DNA of 64,000 nt from Daphnia carinata (Eukaryota; Arthropoda; Branchiopoda; Diplostraca; Daphniidae), in the NCBI RefSeq assembly GCF_022539665.2, contig NC_081332.1, forward strand, positions 6,042,303 to 6,106,302, given 5' to 3'. Positions 11,515 to 23,359 of the stretch are shown piece by piece (position 1 is the first letter of the stretch; each line of letters opens with the position of its first letter). The position numbers were made by a program, and so were the translations under genes. The notes under the pieces are model-generated. The model was not told the origin of the DNA and ran no database searches. It was given only the letters and a program-made list of their open reading frames with translations.

Positions 11515-13234
11515 TTAAGGCGAAGTGGATTCTTCTACAAGAGTGGTATGATTAAAGAAGAAATTGTTTCGTTCTGTGAGTCGGCGATTGCTGAATACAC
11601 TGCCGTTATCTGTTGCATCGCTATCAGTTAAGACGATCTGGTTGCTGCGTCTGAACACGATGTATTTCCTGAGGTAGGTTTCGCACGAAATCGTTTGCCT
11701 ATATTCTTTGTTTTGTATCTTGTTGTTCATGATGGGTTGGACACCGTCTGCTCCTCTCAACATCCCCTCCAGGTCCCGAATGGGGCTTTCATCAGGTAAC
11801 AAGCCATCACACGCACTGCTTAAATATTCTTCTTCCATTTTCTGACACAAGGTTTGAATGAAATAGGTTCCTTGTATCGCATCAGAAAGGTGACACGAGA
11901 ATATATTTAGAAATGATTGATTCTATTATTCATGAGAATCTATATAACACTTACCAATGCAAGCATTCCTTAAGGAAACGAATCCCGGAATAGTTGATTT
12001 AATGGTCATGAAATCCATAATAGATGGATTACGATTGAGCTTGTCTTCTTCGACGTTGAAGGATTTAAAGCAATTGGATATATATTTGATGGCAGCGGAT
12101 GCAGGACTCAGCAGCACGGTGGATTCTTTGTTTCCTTCGGCACTGTCTATAAAAAGAAATTAAAAAATATATATATATTTTTATCCTACATACATCAGCA
12201 AAGTTAAATTTTAGCTACGATAAATTGCATTTGCGTCGTTAACTGCACTACGATGAGTAGAGAAAATGCTGATCCTGGGAACGCTAGTGGTACGACCTGT
12301 GTTTGGCTCTGTTCCAGATCTCCTTGGCACGCTTGGACGATGAAGATTTTTGGTTTGCCGTACAGGGTCGGACAAAAGTTATAAAAAAACTTGTACTTGT
12401 GCTTGTTAATGTTGACTTAATGTCCGTCAAAGCCGGCAATAGCGTTCACCATGCCGTAGGACAAGAGGCAAACAACTAGGCAGTCATATTTCGAGAAATT
12501 TCTAGCTGCCAGGTTTTTCATTTCGCCTTCGATATCATACGACATCAAATCGTGGTGAACGACAACATCAAAACCCAATTTCAAGAAAATGCGTGTTAAG
12601 CTTGTCCAATCATGTTCGCTTCCAGCTCGATGTGAGAGCTATGGTAAAAAAAAATTAGATCCATTGTCGTCAAAAAAATTTATCCACATCGTCTGTTCCA
12701 GTCAAGATGTAGTAATAGAAACAGCCGAGAAGAAACACATCCAAGGACTGATGAAGGGGCTGATTCTTGCGCCGGCTCTCCGAGGATTCCCAACCTTCCG
12801 ACGCCACAGTTCCAGACAAGTCCTTATCAGGATCAAGCATTCTACTCAACCGAAAATCTGTTATTTTGATTGCGTAACGAGCCGGGCCATTGCCCGGCTG
12901 TATTTCCTTCACAAGGAAACTGCTCGACTTTACGTTACGATGGACAAAATGATTTTGATGAAGGTAGTCAAGTCCTCTGGTTGCCTGGAACAAGATTCCT
13001 TTTATCGTTAGGGATGATAAAATGGCCGTTTTCAACGGATCATTTACGGGCTTTCGTTCAAAGATATCAGTAATAGAGCATAAGCAGAGCTCTGTCGCAA
13101 TATACCTATGTAACAAATTGGGGTTTACCATCAGCAATAGAAATAAATGAAACGTATTTGCCTTACACGAAATCGTTTTTTTCATCCGTTTCATAGCTGA
13201 AATAGCGAATAAAGTTTTCGTGAATATCCAATTA
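11515..13234 (-). pseudogene. Pseudokinase-caspase fusion, copy 1, truncated and inactivated
   Basis: Degenerate relative of the intact gene at 36021-38774. It starts inside the kinase N-lobe near 13234 (ENFIRYFSYETDE), so exons 1, 2 and most of 3 are missing. The C-lobe runs to about 12670 (VHRNVKSSS, ITDFRLSRM, LDVFLLGCFYYY) and then jumps into A-rich sequence. The kinase tail and first caspase strand are deleted, about 0.3-0.5 kb. The caspase exon (about 12270-12635) has TCC TAC GGC where intact copies have Ser-His-Gly, so the catalytic His is Tyr. A TAA follows shortly after (near 12418-12420). QACQG is still present. The splice donor after the caspase p20 exon has changed from GTATT to CATT. 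Exons 6 (11955-12146) and 7 (11515-11870) remain open. Five independent lesions make a functional protein very unlikely. Confidence 0.85.
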
Positions 13235-13238
13235 GTTA

Positions 13239-13463
13239 TTGGTTTCCAATTATATCCAATTGGTTACCATAGAACTTGGTGACTATCGAGACGGGAATCA
13301 AACGGAATCCATTGCACCTTGGGCCACTTTGCCAACTTCCAATGCTGTCCCGATTGCCATCGAAATGGATCCGGATGGATCGGATAATGACTCGGGGGAA
13401 GATACCGAGGAAAGCTGCTACGAGCAGATCGATTTTGGCTTTTTTTTAAAGCTAAAAGAGTAA
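13239..13463 (+). pseudogene. Relic of the receptor-like cytoplasmic tail
   Basis: The frame at 13262-13462 matches the last 70 residues of the receptor-like gene ending at 11080 (NQTESIAPWATLP, DGSDNDSGEDTEES, SCYEQIDFGFF). It has no signal, cysteine or membrane exons upstream. It abuts the broken end of copy 1, so it marks a duplication breakpoint rather than a gene. Confidence 0.75.
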
Positions 13464-15049
13464 ACCCAAGGACCCACTAATAAAAGCCGTAGGACGCCCT
13501 AATAATAATTAGAGACGGTGCCAATTACTAAACAGAAGGCAAAGAATAAGACTATTGTGTATAATTAATGCAATTAATGCCGGTTCGAACCCTCGTTTGG
13601 CGAACCGCTGAGGGATAATTCTTTTTGGCTGTGGTCGGAAAGTTTCGTAAGTTTAAAACGTAATATTGGCTTTAAAATTAAAGACCATTACGTCAAACTG
13701 CCTGTAACTTTGCGTTCCATTTAGCAAATTTAATAAACTTCAAAATAAATAATACTTGTCAGATTACAATTTAAAAAACTTGTAAGCTTAACAGAGGAAT
13801 TCCTATTGTGCTCCCCTGAAAAACCAAACTTTTTCCTATGGACACAGTTTCGATTTTGTAATGTACATTTTTGTTACATTACATTACTTTAACTTTACTA
13901 ATCAATATTGTTCTAATTGCTGGTTTTTAATAGCACCACCTGTGCCAAAATAGATAAGAAATAAGAAAAATATATATAATAAGAATATAACAAGAAATAT
14001 ATAAGAATATATAAGAATAAACACCGTTAATAATGAATACTATTTTGCAGTTCTCTCAAAGTGAATCAATCTGTAATTGTATTTTAAAAATTAAGAACCT
14101 TTATTTTTAATTCAAAAACGCCATATAAAAAATTTAATGCTAAAAACTTTAGCTGAATGGCTATTCCCTTATTAAGGACTAGGATGTGGTGGACTCTACG
14201 CTCTGTTCTGGTGGTGTGCATGAGGCTGTCCCAAATGCCGATCCTACTGCCCAATGGTAAATCGTACACCGTATTTGTCGTTTCAATTTTCTTTTACCGT
14301 ATAAGACTATTGCGGTGAAAAATTTCAACAGGCCGTGAATGTGACGCGTGGCTTTAAAGGTGATTACATGAAATAAAAACAAAATGGCGAGTTCTGAGCA
14401 ATATTTTGATGCCCCACTTTTGCCTACCTAGGGATGCCGTGGGTAGGCAAACGTGACCACTTATCCAAACATTATTGTAGCTTCTAGACACAACACCCTT
14501 TAATATAGGATTGAGTGGAACTGGGTCTGGAGAGATTCAAAGCGGGCACGGGCCCTGTGAGGCAGCCAGGACGAACTAATAAGCGGTAGACGGGTGGTAC
14601 CAAGTGCCAAGTCACACCGCACCATTCGTGTGCCATCGTCTCACAGGGTGCATCCCCTCAAGGATCGTAGATTTTATATTTGATAGCGATCTGGGATGCA
14701 CTTTCCGCACCCTTTGTTTTAATCATGGAAAGGGTCGGCGCAGCAATCAATCCTCATTTTTTTATTTTGAATATTCCGAATCATTATTGGAACCGCAGCC
14801 ATCCGAATTACTGAGAAATAATTTTTTTTTTTTCGTTTTGTTCCGACAGTTTTGTAAGTTTGAAACCTAAATTTTGGTTTTCTTTAATCTGATGAATTGA
14901 GTTTTGATTGGGGAAAAAGACCATTTCATTTCAAACAAGGTGGCCATTTCTATATTTTTTGTTTCTCCTACAATGTTCGTGTTAAACAATCGTGTTACTA
15001 AACATTTGAATAAAATTTACTTTTCGATGACAAGAATACCAACTTGAAT
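13464..15049. other. Non-coding interval between cluster copies 1 and 2
   Basis: 1.6 kb with no supported gene. It contains diverged cluster 3' flank, an AT-rich stretch of TATAAGAATATA-type repeats near 13970-14025, and an isolated tRNA B-box-like GGTTCGAACCC at about 13582. Confidence 0.5.
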
Positions 15050-17609
15050 TTAAGGCGAACCGGATTCTTTTATAGGGGCGCTATGGTTAACGAAGAAATT
15101 GTTCCGTTCTGTGAATCGGCGATTGCTGGATTCACTGTCATTATCTTTTGCATCGTCATCGGTTTTGACGTGTTTCTCGAACACGATGTATTTCCTTAGG
15201 TAGGTTTCACACGAAATCGTTTGTCTTTTTTCTGTGTTCTGTAACTTTTTGTTCATGATGGATTGGACACCGTCGTCTCCTCTCAATATTCCCTCCAAGT
15301 CCCGAATGCCATCATACGCCCTGGTTAAATATACTTCTTCCATTTTCTGACACAAGGCTTGAATGAAATAGGTTCCTTATATCGCGTCAGAAAGATAACA
15401 CGAGAATATATTTTAAAATGGTTTAGAAATGTTCAATTCGATAATTGCGTGGGACACAACTATATAACACTTACCAGTATAGGTATTCCGAAAGGAAACG
15501 AATCCCGGAATAGTTGATGTGATGGTCATAAAATCCATAATAGGTGGATTCCCATTGAGCTTGTCTTCGTTGACGTTGATGGATTGAAAGCAATGGGACA
15601 TATATTTGATAGCAGCGGATGCAGGACTCAGTTGCACGGTGGATTCTTTGTTTTCTTCGGCATTGTCAATAAAAAAGAAATTAAAAAATATATATATTTT
15701 TTATCCTATGTACATCACCCGAGTTAAATGTTAGCTACGACAAATTGCATTTGCGTCGTTAACTGCACTACGATGTGTAGAGAACATACCTGATCCTGGG
15801 GAGACTGGTGGTACGATCCCTGTTTGACTCTGTTTCAGTTCTCCTTGGCACGCTTGAATGATGAAAATTTTTGGTTTGCCGTACAGGCTAGGGCAACGCT
15901 CATAACGAAACTTGTACTTGAGTTTGTTAGTGTTGGCGTAAAATCCGTCAGAGCCGGCAATAGCGTTCTCTACGCCGTGGGACAAAAGACAAACAACTAG
16001 GCAGCCATAGTCCGAGAAGTCTTTCTTTGCCAGGTTTTTCATTTGGTGTTTGATACCGAGCGACATTAAATTGTGATGACGATCGTCAACTTCAAAACCT
16101 AATTTCTTGAAAATGTCTTTTAACCTTGCCCCATCACGGTCAGTTGCAAGCCGGCGTTGAGGCTATGGTTTTAAAAAGATTAGGTGTTTGAATTCGTTCA
16201 TTAGGTTTATTTATCAAAAATGAAAATGAATTGTGAAAGACCAATACCTCTACGTTGGCGAAATACTCCTGATTAAATATAACACAAAGACCTGGCTTAT
16301 TAGAATCGTATATCGGATAGTGTTCCTTCATAGGTGGCCGGAAATATTTATGATCGAGGACTTCCGATAGGCTTAGTCGCTGGTTTTCATCGAACTTGAT
16401 CATCTGCTTGATCAAAGCTATCGCATTTTCATTCTTTACGCCTGATGGCTTCCATTCTGCGTTGTAAACAAAGTAATCCAAATCGTTAATGTTCGTGGTA
16501 CGTCTGAGTTTATCATCACTGAACGGATGAGATGGACTGGGATTCTCGTCGCCTGTTCCAGTCAAGACGTAGTGATAGAAACAACCGAGAATAAACACGT
16601 CCAAGGACTGATCAACTTCCTGATCCGTGCGTTGGCTTTCCGGGGCCACCCACTCATCCGAGGCAATAGTTCCAGACCAACACTTGCCTGGAACAATCAT
16701 TCTGCTCAACCGAAAATCTGTTATCTTGATTGCGTAACCAACAATGTGTTTGCCCGACAGTATTTCCTTCACAAGGAAACTGCTCGGCTTTACGTTACGA
16801 TGGACAAAATGATTTTGATGAAGGTAGGCAAGTCCCCTAGTTGCCTGTAACAAGATTCCTTTCGCCGTTAGCGATTTTAAAACAGTTTTTTTCAACGAAT
16901 CTTTTTCTTTTCGTTCAAAGATGTCAGCAATAGAGCACAAGCACAGCTCTGTCGCTATATACCTATGTAAGAAATTGGGATTTACCATCAGCAATAGCAA
17001 TAAATCAAACGTATTTGCCTTACACGAAATTGTCTAATTCATCCGTTTCGTAGCTGAAATAGCGAATAAAATTTTCATGTACATCCAATTTTCGTAGAAT
17101 ACGTTTTTCACGTTTAATTTCAGTTTCCAAATCGGGTTTTATTTCTATTTTTTCGATGGCTACTAGAATTTTTTTTCATAAAAACCTTGGAAAATTTGTC
17201 GTTGAATGGGCGATGCTTCTTTTGGGGAGTTCAAAACTGTTTTGGGTTCGCATCTCTGGGATGTTGTATCCTTCGGCAACGACTTGCAGTCGTAGCTCAG
17301 TTTACCACCATTTCGTACCCAAGTTCTATCTGTAAACTCCACCGTTTTGGGACGTACGTGTTATGTATTATTAGCAATGTAATTTAGTATAGTGCGTTTG
17401 GTAATTGGGCTGGCCTACCTTTGTACGTATCACTTTTGGAAACGATTTCATTAGGAAGAATTCTGACCTCTGTGACACCCAGGGATGGATCTTTCTGAAT
17501 CGCCAGCCGAATTTGGCTAAACGTTGAAGTTCACGCCAAGTGCGTACAGCATTAAAATAGAATCGCAAATTTTATAGGCTCCATTTGCCTCTTAATGTAT
17601 ACCTGGAAA

Positions 17610-20244
17610 CAGACCTGCCGTCCGATTATTTCTTGAGCGATTATCGGTAGCCGTCGATAATCGCAAAAAAAATGATCGGCGATCATTTGTCTGTTGAAAA
17701 AATTTGATCGGCGATTAAATTTCTTTGATTGTTTTTCCGATTATTTTTGATCGCCATCTAGCAGTAAGAAAATAACTTGCCATTGTTAAAATTGAAAAAA
17801 TTGAAACAAGTAGACATTTCAAAAACAACATGGTCTCCGCGAGTTGACTCGACCGTTCGGGTTGTAAGAGGCACAAAATTCCTGCGTTTTGATTGGCTCT
17901 CCAGCTCTGATGCCAGTGGCAACCACCACTGAAAGAAAGCAAGCTGTTGATGTGTCGTCTGCTTGTGCCGTCTGCCTGTCGTCTGCATCGATTTTAATTT
18001 TCAAAATAATTCAATTTTCAAATAACAAAATTACTAATCAAAAATCATAAAACGTTCCTAATATCAACACTGACATCTTTTACCACAACCCCTTGGACTC
18101 GACGGTAAGCAATTTTTTTGTTTTTAGTGAGCCATGATAATGTAAGTAGTTGTAAAAATAATGTAAGACTGTGAATATTTGAATATGAAAATAAACCAAA
18201 TGAAAAAGCTTTTCTTTTCTTTTTGTATTATAATAACGATATACCTATACCATAAGACAAACTTGGAATCGTAAAACTGTTTTTAAACTTTTTTTACGTT
18301 GACCATAATGGAAATTTGAAAAATGCCGCCTAAAAATAATGGCATCCGTTTTCTCTACTGTGATTGGTTGCTCGTAATTTAGTATTTCTTTAACTAATTC
18401 GATAAATTTTTGTTGTTTAATGGCCACCAAAACATTCCTCGTGACACAAGGAAGCTAGATATTACCTTTATAACATATAATAAGCCTAAAGAATGCCTTA
18501 ACGAAGGGCCCAAAGTTTTCGGTTTTTCATAGTTTCCCCTCCTCTCATACACCGTCCAAAAATTAAATATTTATTAATGGACAAACTATTGGTCTGAAAT
18601 GAATTATTTTAATTTCAATGAATAGCTCTTAGTATGAGCTTTCTACTTCTGTAACATTAAAAGTAGGATTCCCGTAATCAAAAAATTTCTGGAACGAAAG
18701 ATTTTTTGTCGTTTTATCGTTTGGGTCCATTACATCTTTGGATCGCAAAACTTTGCAAAATAAAATTTTTTATATTTTTTTGTCATGGAAATATTGCATT
18801 AAGTTTTACGAAAATCGAAAGCCCTTACAATGGGCTATTCACTGCAATTAGAATTATTTTAGACCAATAGTTTGTCCATTAATAAATATTTAATTTTTGG
18901 ACGGTGTATGGGAGGAGGGGAAACTATGAAAAACCGAAAACTTTGGGCCCTTCGTTAAGGCAACAAACTATTGGTCTAAAATAATTCTAATTGCAGTGAA
19001 TAGCCCATTGTAAGGGCTTTCGATTTTCGTAAAACTTAATGCAATATTTCCATGACAAAAAAATATAAAAAATTTTATTTTGCAAAGTTTTGCGATCCAA
19101 AGATGTAATGGACCCAAACGATAAAACGACAAAAAATCTTTCGTTCCAGAAATTTTTTGATTACGGGAATCCTACTTTTAATGTTACAGAAGTAGAAAGC
19201 TCATACTAAGAGCTATTCATTGAAATTAAAATAATTCATTTCAGACCAATAGTTTGTCCATTAATAAATATTTAATTTTTGGACGGTGTATGAGAGGAGG
19301 GGAAACTATGAAAAACCGAAAACTTTGGGCCCTTCGTTAAGGCATTCTTTAGGCTTATTATATGTTATAAAGGTAATATCTAGCTTCCTTGTGTCACGAG
19401 GAATGTTTTGGTGGCCATTAAACAACAAAAATTTATCGAATTAGTTAAAGAAATACTAAATTACGAGCAACCAATCACAGTAGAGAAAACGGATGCCATT
19501 ATTTTTAGGCGGCATTTTTCAAATTTCCATTATGGTCAACGTAAAAAAAGTTTAAAAACAGTTTTACGATTCCAAGTTTGTCTTATGGTATAGGTATATC
19601 GTTATTATAATACAAAAAGAAAAGAAAAGCTTTTTCATTTGGTTTATTTTCATATTCAAATATTCACAGTCTTACATTATTTTTACAACTACTTACATTA
19701 TCATGGCTCACTAAAAACAAAAAAATTGCTTACCGTCGAGTCCAAGGGGTTGTGGTAAAAGATGTCAGTGTTGATATTAGGAACGTTTTATGATTTTTGA
19801 TTAGTAATTTTGTTATTTGAAAATTGAATTATTTTGAAAATTAAAATCGATGCAGACGACAGGCAGACGGCACAAGCAGACGACACATCAACAGCTTGCT
19901 TTCTTTCAGTGGTGGTTGCCACTGGCATCAGAGCTGGAGAGCCAATCAAAACGCAGGAATTTTGTGCCTCTTACAACCCGAACGGTCGAGTCAACTCGCG
20001 GAGACCATGTTGTTCAAAAAAGCGTCTGCTAAAAAAGTGACACAGCTATGAGTAGACTTTCATATAGTCTCATCTACCGTTCATAGATGTCGCTAAATAA
20101 TCGAAAAATAATCGCGATTAAAAATTAATTCTTTTCCACTTTAATCGCCGATTGCGATTGTTTTAAAATAATTTGATCGCCGATTAAAATTTTAATCGAA
20201 ATCGCAATCGCGATTAATTTTCAATCGCGATTACGGCAGGTCTG
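17610..20244. mobile_element. Non-autonomous hAT-like foldback element with 8-bp target-site duplication
   Basis: The 2635-bp element starts CAGACCTGCCGT and ends ACGGCAGGTCTG, a perfect 12-bp terminal inverted repeat. It is flanked by the same octamer, CCTGGAAA, at 17602-17609 and 20245-20252. An 8-bp duplication and CAG-type ends are hallmarks of the hAT superfamily. Almost the whole element is a palindrome about an axis near 18919: arms of about 1.27 kb and a loop of about 85 bp. Identical 61-residue frames occur at 18245-18430 (minus) and 19408-19593 (plus). The ends carry clustered GCGATTA/TAATCGC motifs. There is no transposase, so mobility would depend on a partner. Empty sites exist in the sister copies (38560-38580, 34475-34495), which proves insertion. 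Confidence 0.9.
18495..19343. repeat. Nested inverted-repeat element inside the hAT-like palindrome
   Basis: A smaller element, 18495-18961, begins GCCTTAACGAAGGGCCCAAA and ends with its reverse complement, with TIRs of roughly 110 bp. A mirrored, partial second copy fills 18962-19343. This suggests that a MITE inserted first and the larger palindrome formed later by inverted duplication. Confidence 0.75.
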
Positions 20245-20445
20245 CCTGGAAACATGATCGTGGCTGTTAGGAGAAACTCGGATTTCACTATAAGTTGCCT
20301 CATTTTGCTCCGGTAATCCGTCCTCGGCCAGTCGAGCGCTGGATGAACCATCACCACCCATTTCCTTATTATTACCTAGTACCAGGTTCCATAAGAATGG
20401 AACATTCGAAGATGGACCAATATTAACTAACAGGGAAAAAGACAT

Positions 20446-20935
20446 TTTGCCCAGCTTTCGCCAAATACTGAAACAATAAAGTAGTTGCGCGGTGGTTGAA
20501 GAAACTCTAAAGCAAATGAGCTTATCATAGCGTTCATAGAGATAGCACGTGATAAAACGATTTAATTTCCGGTCTTATCTCAAGTGTGAAGAAATAATGT
20601 GGTGATACAAGTAGCTCGAAAAACAGTCAGCAAAGCTAAATAACAATTCAAAATTTTAATTGCATACAAACGAGGGCATGAAAGAAAATGTAATGAACTA
20701 AATTTTTCGCTTGTGTTTCCAACTATCGAAACAGCAAGCCAATCTAGATTTCTATTCAGTATATTAAATGTTACTACATAAGCCACACAGTAAAAACAAA
20801 ATGTAAAACTTAATTCTAGTGCTACACGATGGATATTTCACGTTTGTTCTGATATGCTCCAAGTTAATCCAACCCGCGGTTATGTAACGTGCAGTGTAGT
20901 TCATAATTACTGTATTGTAAATTGCTATTTGACGC
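20446..20935. other. 5' flank of copy 2
   Basis: Non-coding sequence matching the 5' flanks of the other copies (compare 34690-35000 and 38775-39050), including a CTTATCATAGCGTCCATGGA-type block. Probable promoter region of the duplicated gene. Confidence 0.5.
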
Positions 20936-21211
20936 TTAATGCTTCGCACTATTGATGTGATTTAGCTCTCCGAATCGCCTCTCGAATTTTGCTAAACGTT
21001 TAAATTCAAGCCAAGTGCATAGAGCATCAAAATATAGCCTATTTAAAAGACTTAATTTGCTTCTTATATACCTGTAAACATCATTGTTGGTGTTAAGAGA
21101 AATCCTGATTTGACAAGAAGTTGGCTCATCTTGCTCTGGTAATCCGTCTTCAGCCAGTCCAGCACTGGATGAACCATCACCACCATTTTCCTGACGATTA
21201 TCTGGTTTCAT
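20936..21211 (-). pseudogene. Orphan duplicate of pseudokinase-caspase exons 1 and 2
   Basis: Exon 1 (21072-21211, MKPDNRQENGGDGSSS) is almost identical to the first exon of the copy at 31988-34621. Exon 2 starts at 20991 with the same SKIREAI sequence, but after AKS it runs into unrelated sequence and a stop. No kinase or caspase exons follow. It is a truncated segmental duplicate lying between the copy 2 promoter and the 6.6-kb inverted-repeat element. Confidence 0.75.
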
Positions 21212-23359
21212 TTTAGTTCCCTAAGATTGAAACACTCGAAGATGGGCTAATATCAACTAACAGTGAAAGTGATAGTTTGCCTAACTATCGCTAAGTAATG
21301 CAACAAGAAAATGGTTGCGCGGTCATTGAAAAAAAAAAACACTAAAGCGAATGAGCTTATCATAGCGTCCATGGAGATAGCGCGGAAATAAAACGGATTT
21401 TAAATATCTGGTCTTATCACAAGTGTGACGAAATAATTGTGGTGATGCAAGGGAGGTCGGAGAAAAAGGCCCAGACGAAAAAGGCCCAGACGAAAAAGGC
21501 CCGCGAAAAAGGCCCAGACGAAAAAGGCCCATACAAAAAAGGCCCACTTTATTCCAAATTTTAAAGTGGGCCTTTTTCTCCATTAAACTGGGCCTTTTTC
21601 TCCGCTTAATTTCCATGTTCCTAAATCTTTATTGAGTTTCCAAAAAGTATTTCCCACTTCCTATTCCGTGGAAGTTGGAATATATAAAGGTTGCTGAAAC
21701 CGTGACCATCTATAAGGTTTGTCCATATGAAACAATGTTAGCGTATATACGCTAGTTAATCTTTGATTATTTATTATGTAGCTATCGGATTTCGGATTAT
21801 GTTAGTATTTATCTATTGCTAATATCCCGTTAAATAAAGTTCATTTTTCACAATTTTTGTTTATTGAACTACTTTAGCTTCTTTAAATATAATATAAGAA
21901 TTATAAGTTTTCCGCACTTAGCCTTGTTCTGTCCACCCTCTTTGATCATTCCCCCACCTCTAAATCCATCTTCATTATAACTTCTCTTTGTCGATACTTA
22001 TTCCATAGGTTAAGACCACTGATTTGTTATGAATACGGAAACTGAATGAGTTCCGCGGGGCTTTTGTGGTTGCTGGGAACAAAGATATGTTAATACGAAG
22101 ACTAGTTCATTATTATTAACATTTGATAAATAATTTTTTGAGGAAGAACACTACAAGCTTAAACTATCGTTTGCGATAAGGACAAAAAGAAAGAATATTG
22201 TAATTCAATATTGATTTTCATACCATTTATTTCCTTATCACATTTTCAATTTTTTTCACGATTACAAAGAGCCCAATAAATATATTAAAATCATAACCTA
22301 CTGCTATAAATATGCCAGGCCTTTTACTGCTAACTGTTGTCTTGGAGCGCTTTTCAGCAAAACTATAAATAGTTCTAGCATAACTGGAATATTTAATTTG
22401 CATAAGAACGTCTATGAGTCAAACTTAAATAGTAATGGCTTTTGGTAAAGAGCAGTCTTTTGTTAAAGAGTAACCTCACCTTTAGTTCGAGAGAACCATA
22501 TACGTCTCTGGTGAGAACTCGCGTTTTCAAGCAATGATAAATAATTTTTTACGTTCTTCGTGTCTTGTTTTCCCCTTATGCACATATTCCAGCTGCTATT
22601 GTTTACCTAATTCACATCATATACTACAATGAACAATAAGGAAGCCTTGCACCTGAAGTTGACAAAGCTATTAACAAGTACAAATCAATTTTAATTATTT
22701 TCTACCATGAAAGACTGTTTTTATGAGTCTGCTATAGTGAAGACACTAAACAATTAAAAATGAATCTAAGATTTTTTTCTTCAAATTTTCCAAAATCATG
22801 AAAGGCATGCCAGTGTATTTTTCTAAAAGACTGTCGCGCCATGGTTTGCACATGAAAGAACACGAGTTTAGCTCATCTATGAGTCTGTATCATTATTTCA
22901 TACGATAAATTTTCCTTTTTTTGATTTGGTTTAATCACTGTATGTTCTTTTTTTTCAGTTTCTTTTTCTTAATGTTGGCTTTTCTCTTTTTCTGTTGTCA
23001 TTCCTTTCTCTTTTTCTGTTGTCATTCCTTTCTCTTTTCCTTTTCTTCGTTGCGATCAGCCCAATTTATTTTATTTTCTGATTTGATTTTACCTCGTTTC
23101 TTTATTTATTTGCCAAGGAATTCCACACAGTCTTCTACCTATTGCAATACAGAAACGTTAGAAGTTTTGAACACCTTACAAATATGTTTGTCAAATTGAT
23201 AGTTTACCTGAAAACCTTCAGCTATGTGTAGAGCACCATTGCAAGCCTGTTTTTCTTCCATGCTTCTGGATTCTCACCTTCAGCTTGGCCTACCAAGATT
23301 TTCACTTTTTGTTTAAGTATTTTTTTTTTCATTTTAATCGTTGCCAATTATGGATCTAA

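Larger units (their letters stand above)
15050..20445 (-). pseudogene. Pseudokinase-caspase fusion, copy 2, interrupted by a hAT-like element
   Basis: All seven exons of the family can be found: exon 1 ends in the insertion site near 20247 (start 20445), then 17419-17516, 17024-17329, 16254-16962, 15790-16162, about 15475-15667 and 15050-15375. Caspase residues (SHG, QACQG) are present, and the kinase shows the same HRN and DFR changes. Three lesions argue against function. A 2.6-kb element sits in the exon 1 splice donor. Exon 3 is 306 nt against 307 in the intact copies, the missing base falling in an 8-A run just before VAIE and causing a frameshift into TAG TAG. The acceptor of exon 6 reads ATTG where others have ATAG. 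Exons 4-7 are otherwise open, so decay is recent. A homopolymer sequencing error could explain the frameshift but not the other two. Confidence 0.82.

Noticed and set aside
18245-20040. Identical 60-76-codon frames in both arms of the hAT-like element as candidate genes.
   Set aside because: They are mirror copies created by the palindrome and contain no transposase or zinc-finger signature.
22921-23199. Hydrophobic plus-strand frame (many Phe/Leu) as a small membrane protein.
   Set aside because: It is the complement of a Lys-rich purine tract in the inverted repeat; the Phe richness comes from T-rich DNA, and the mirrored copies are all broken.
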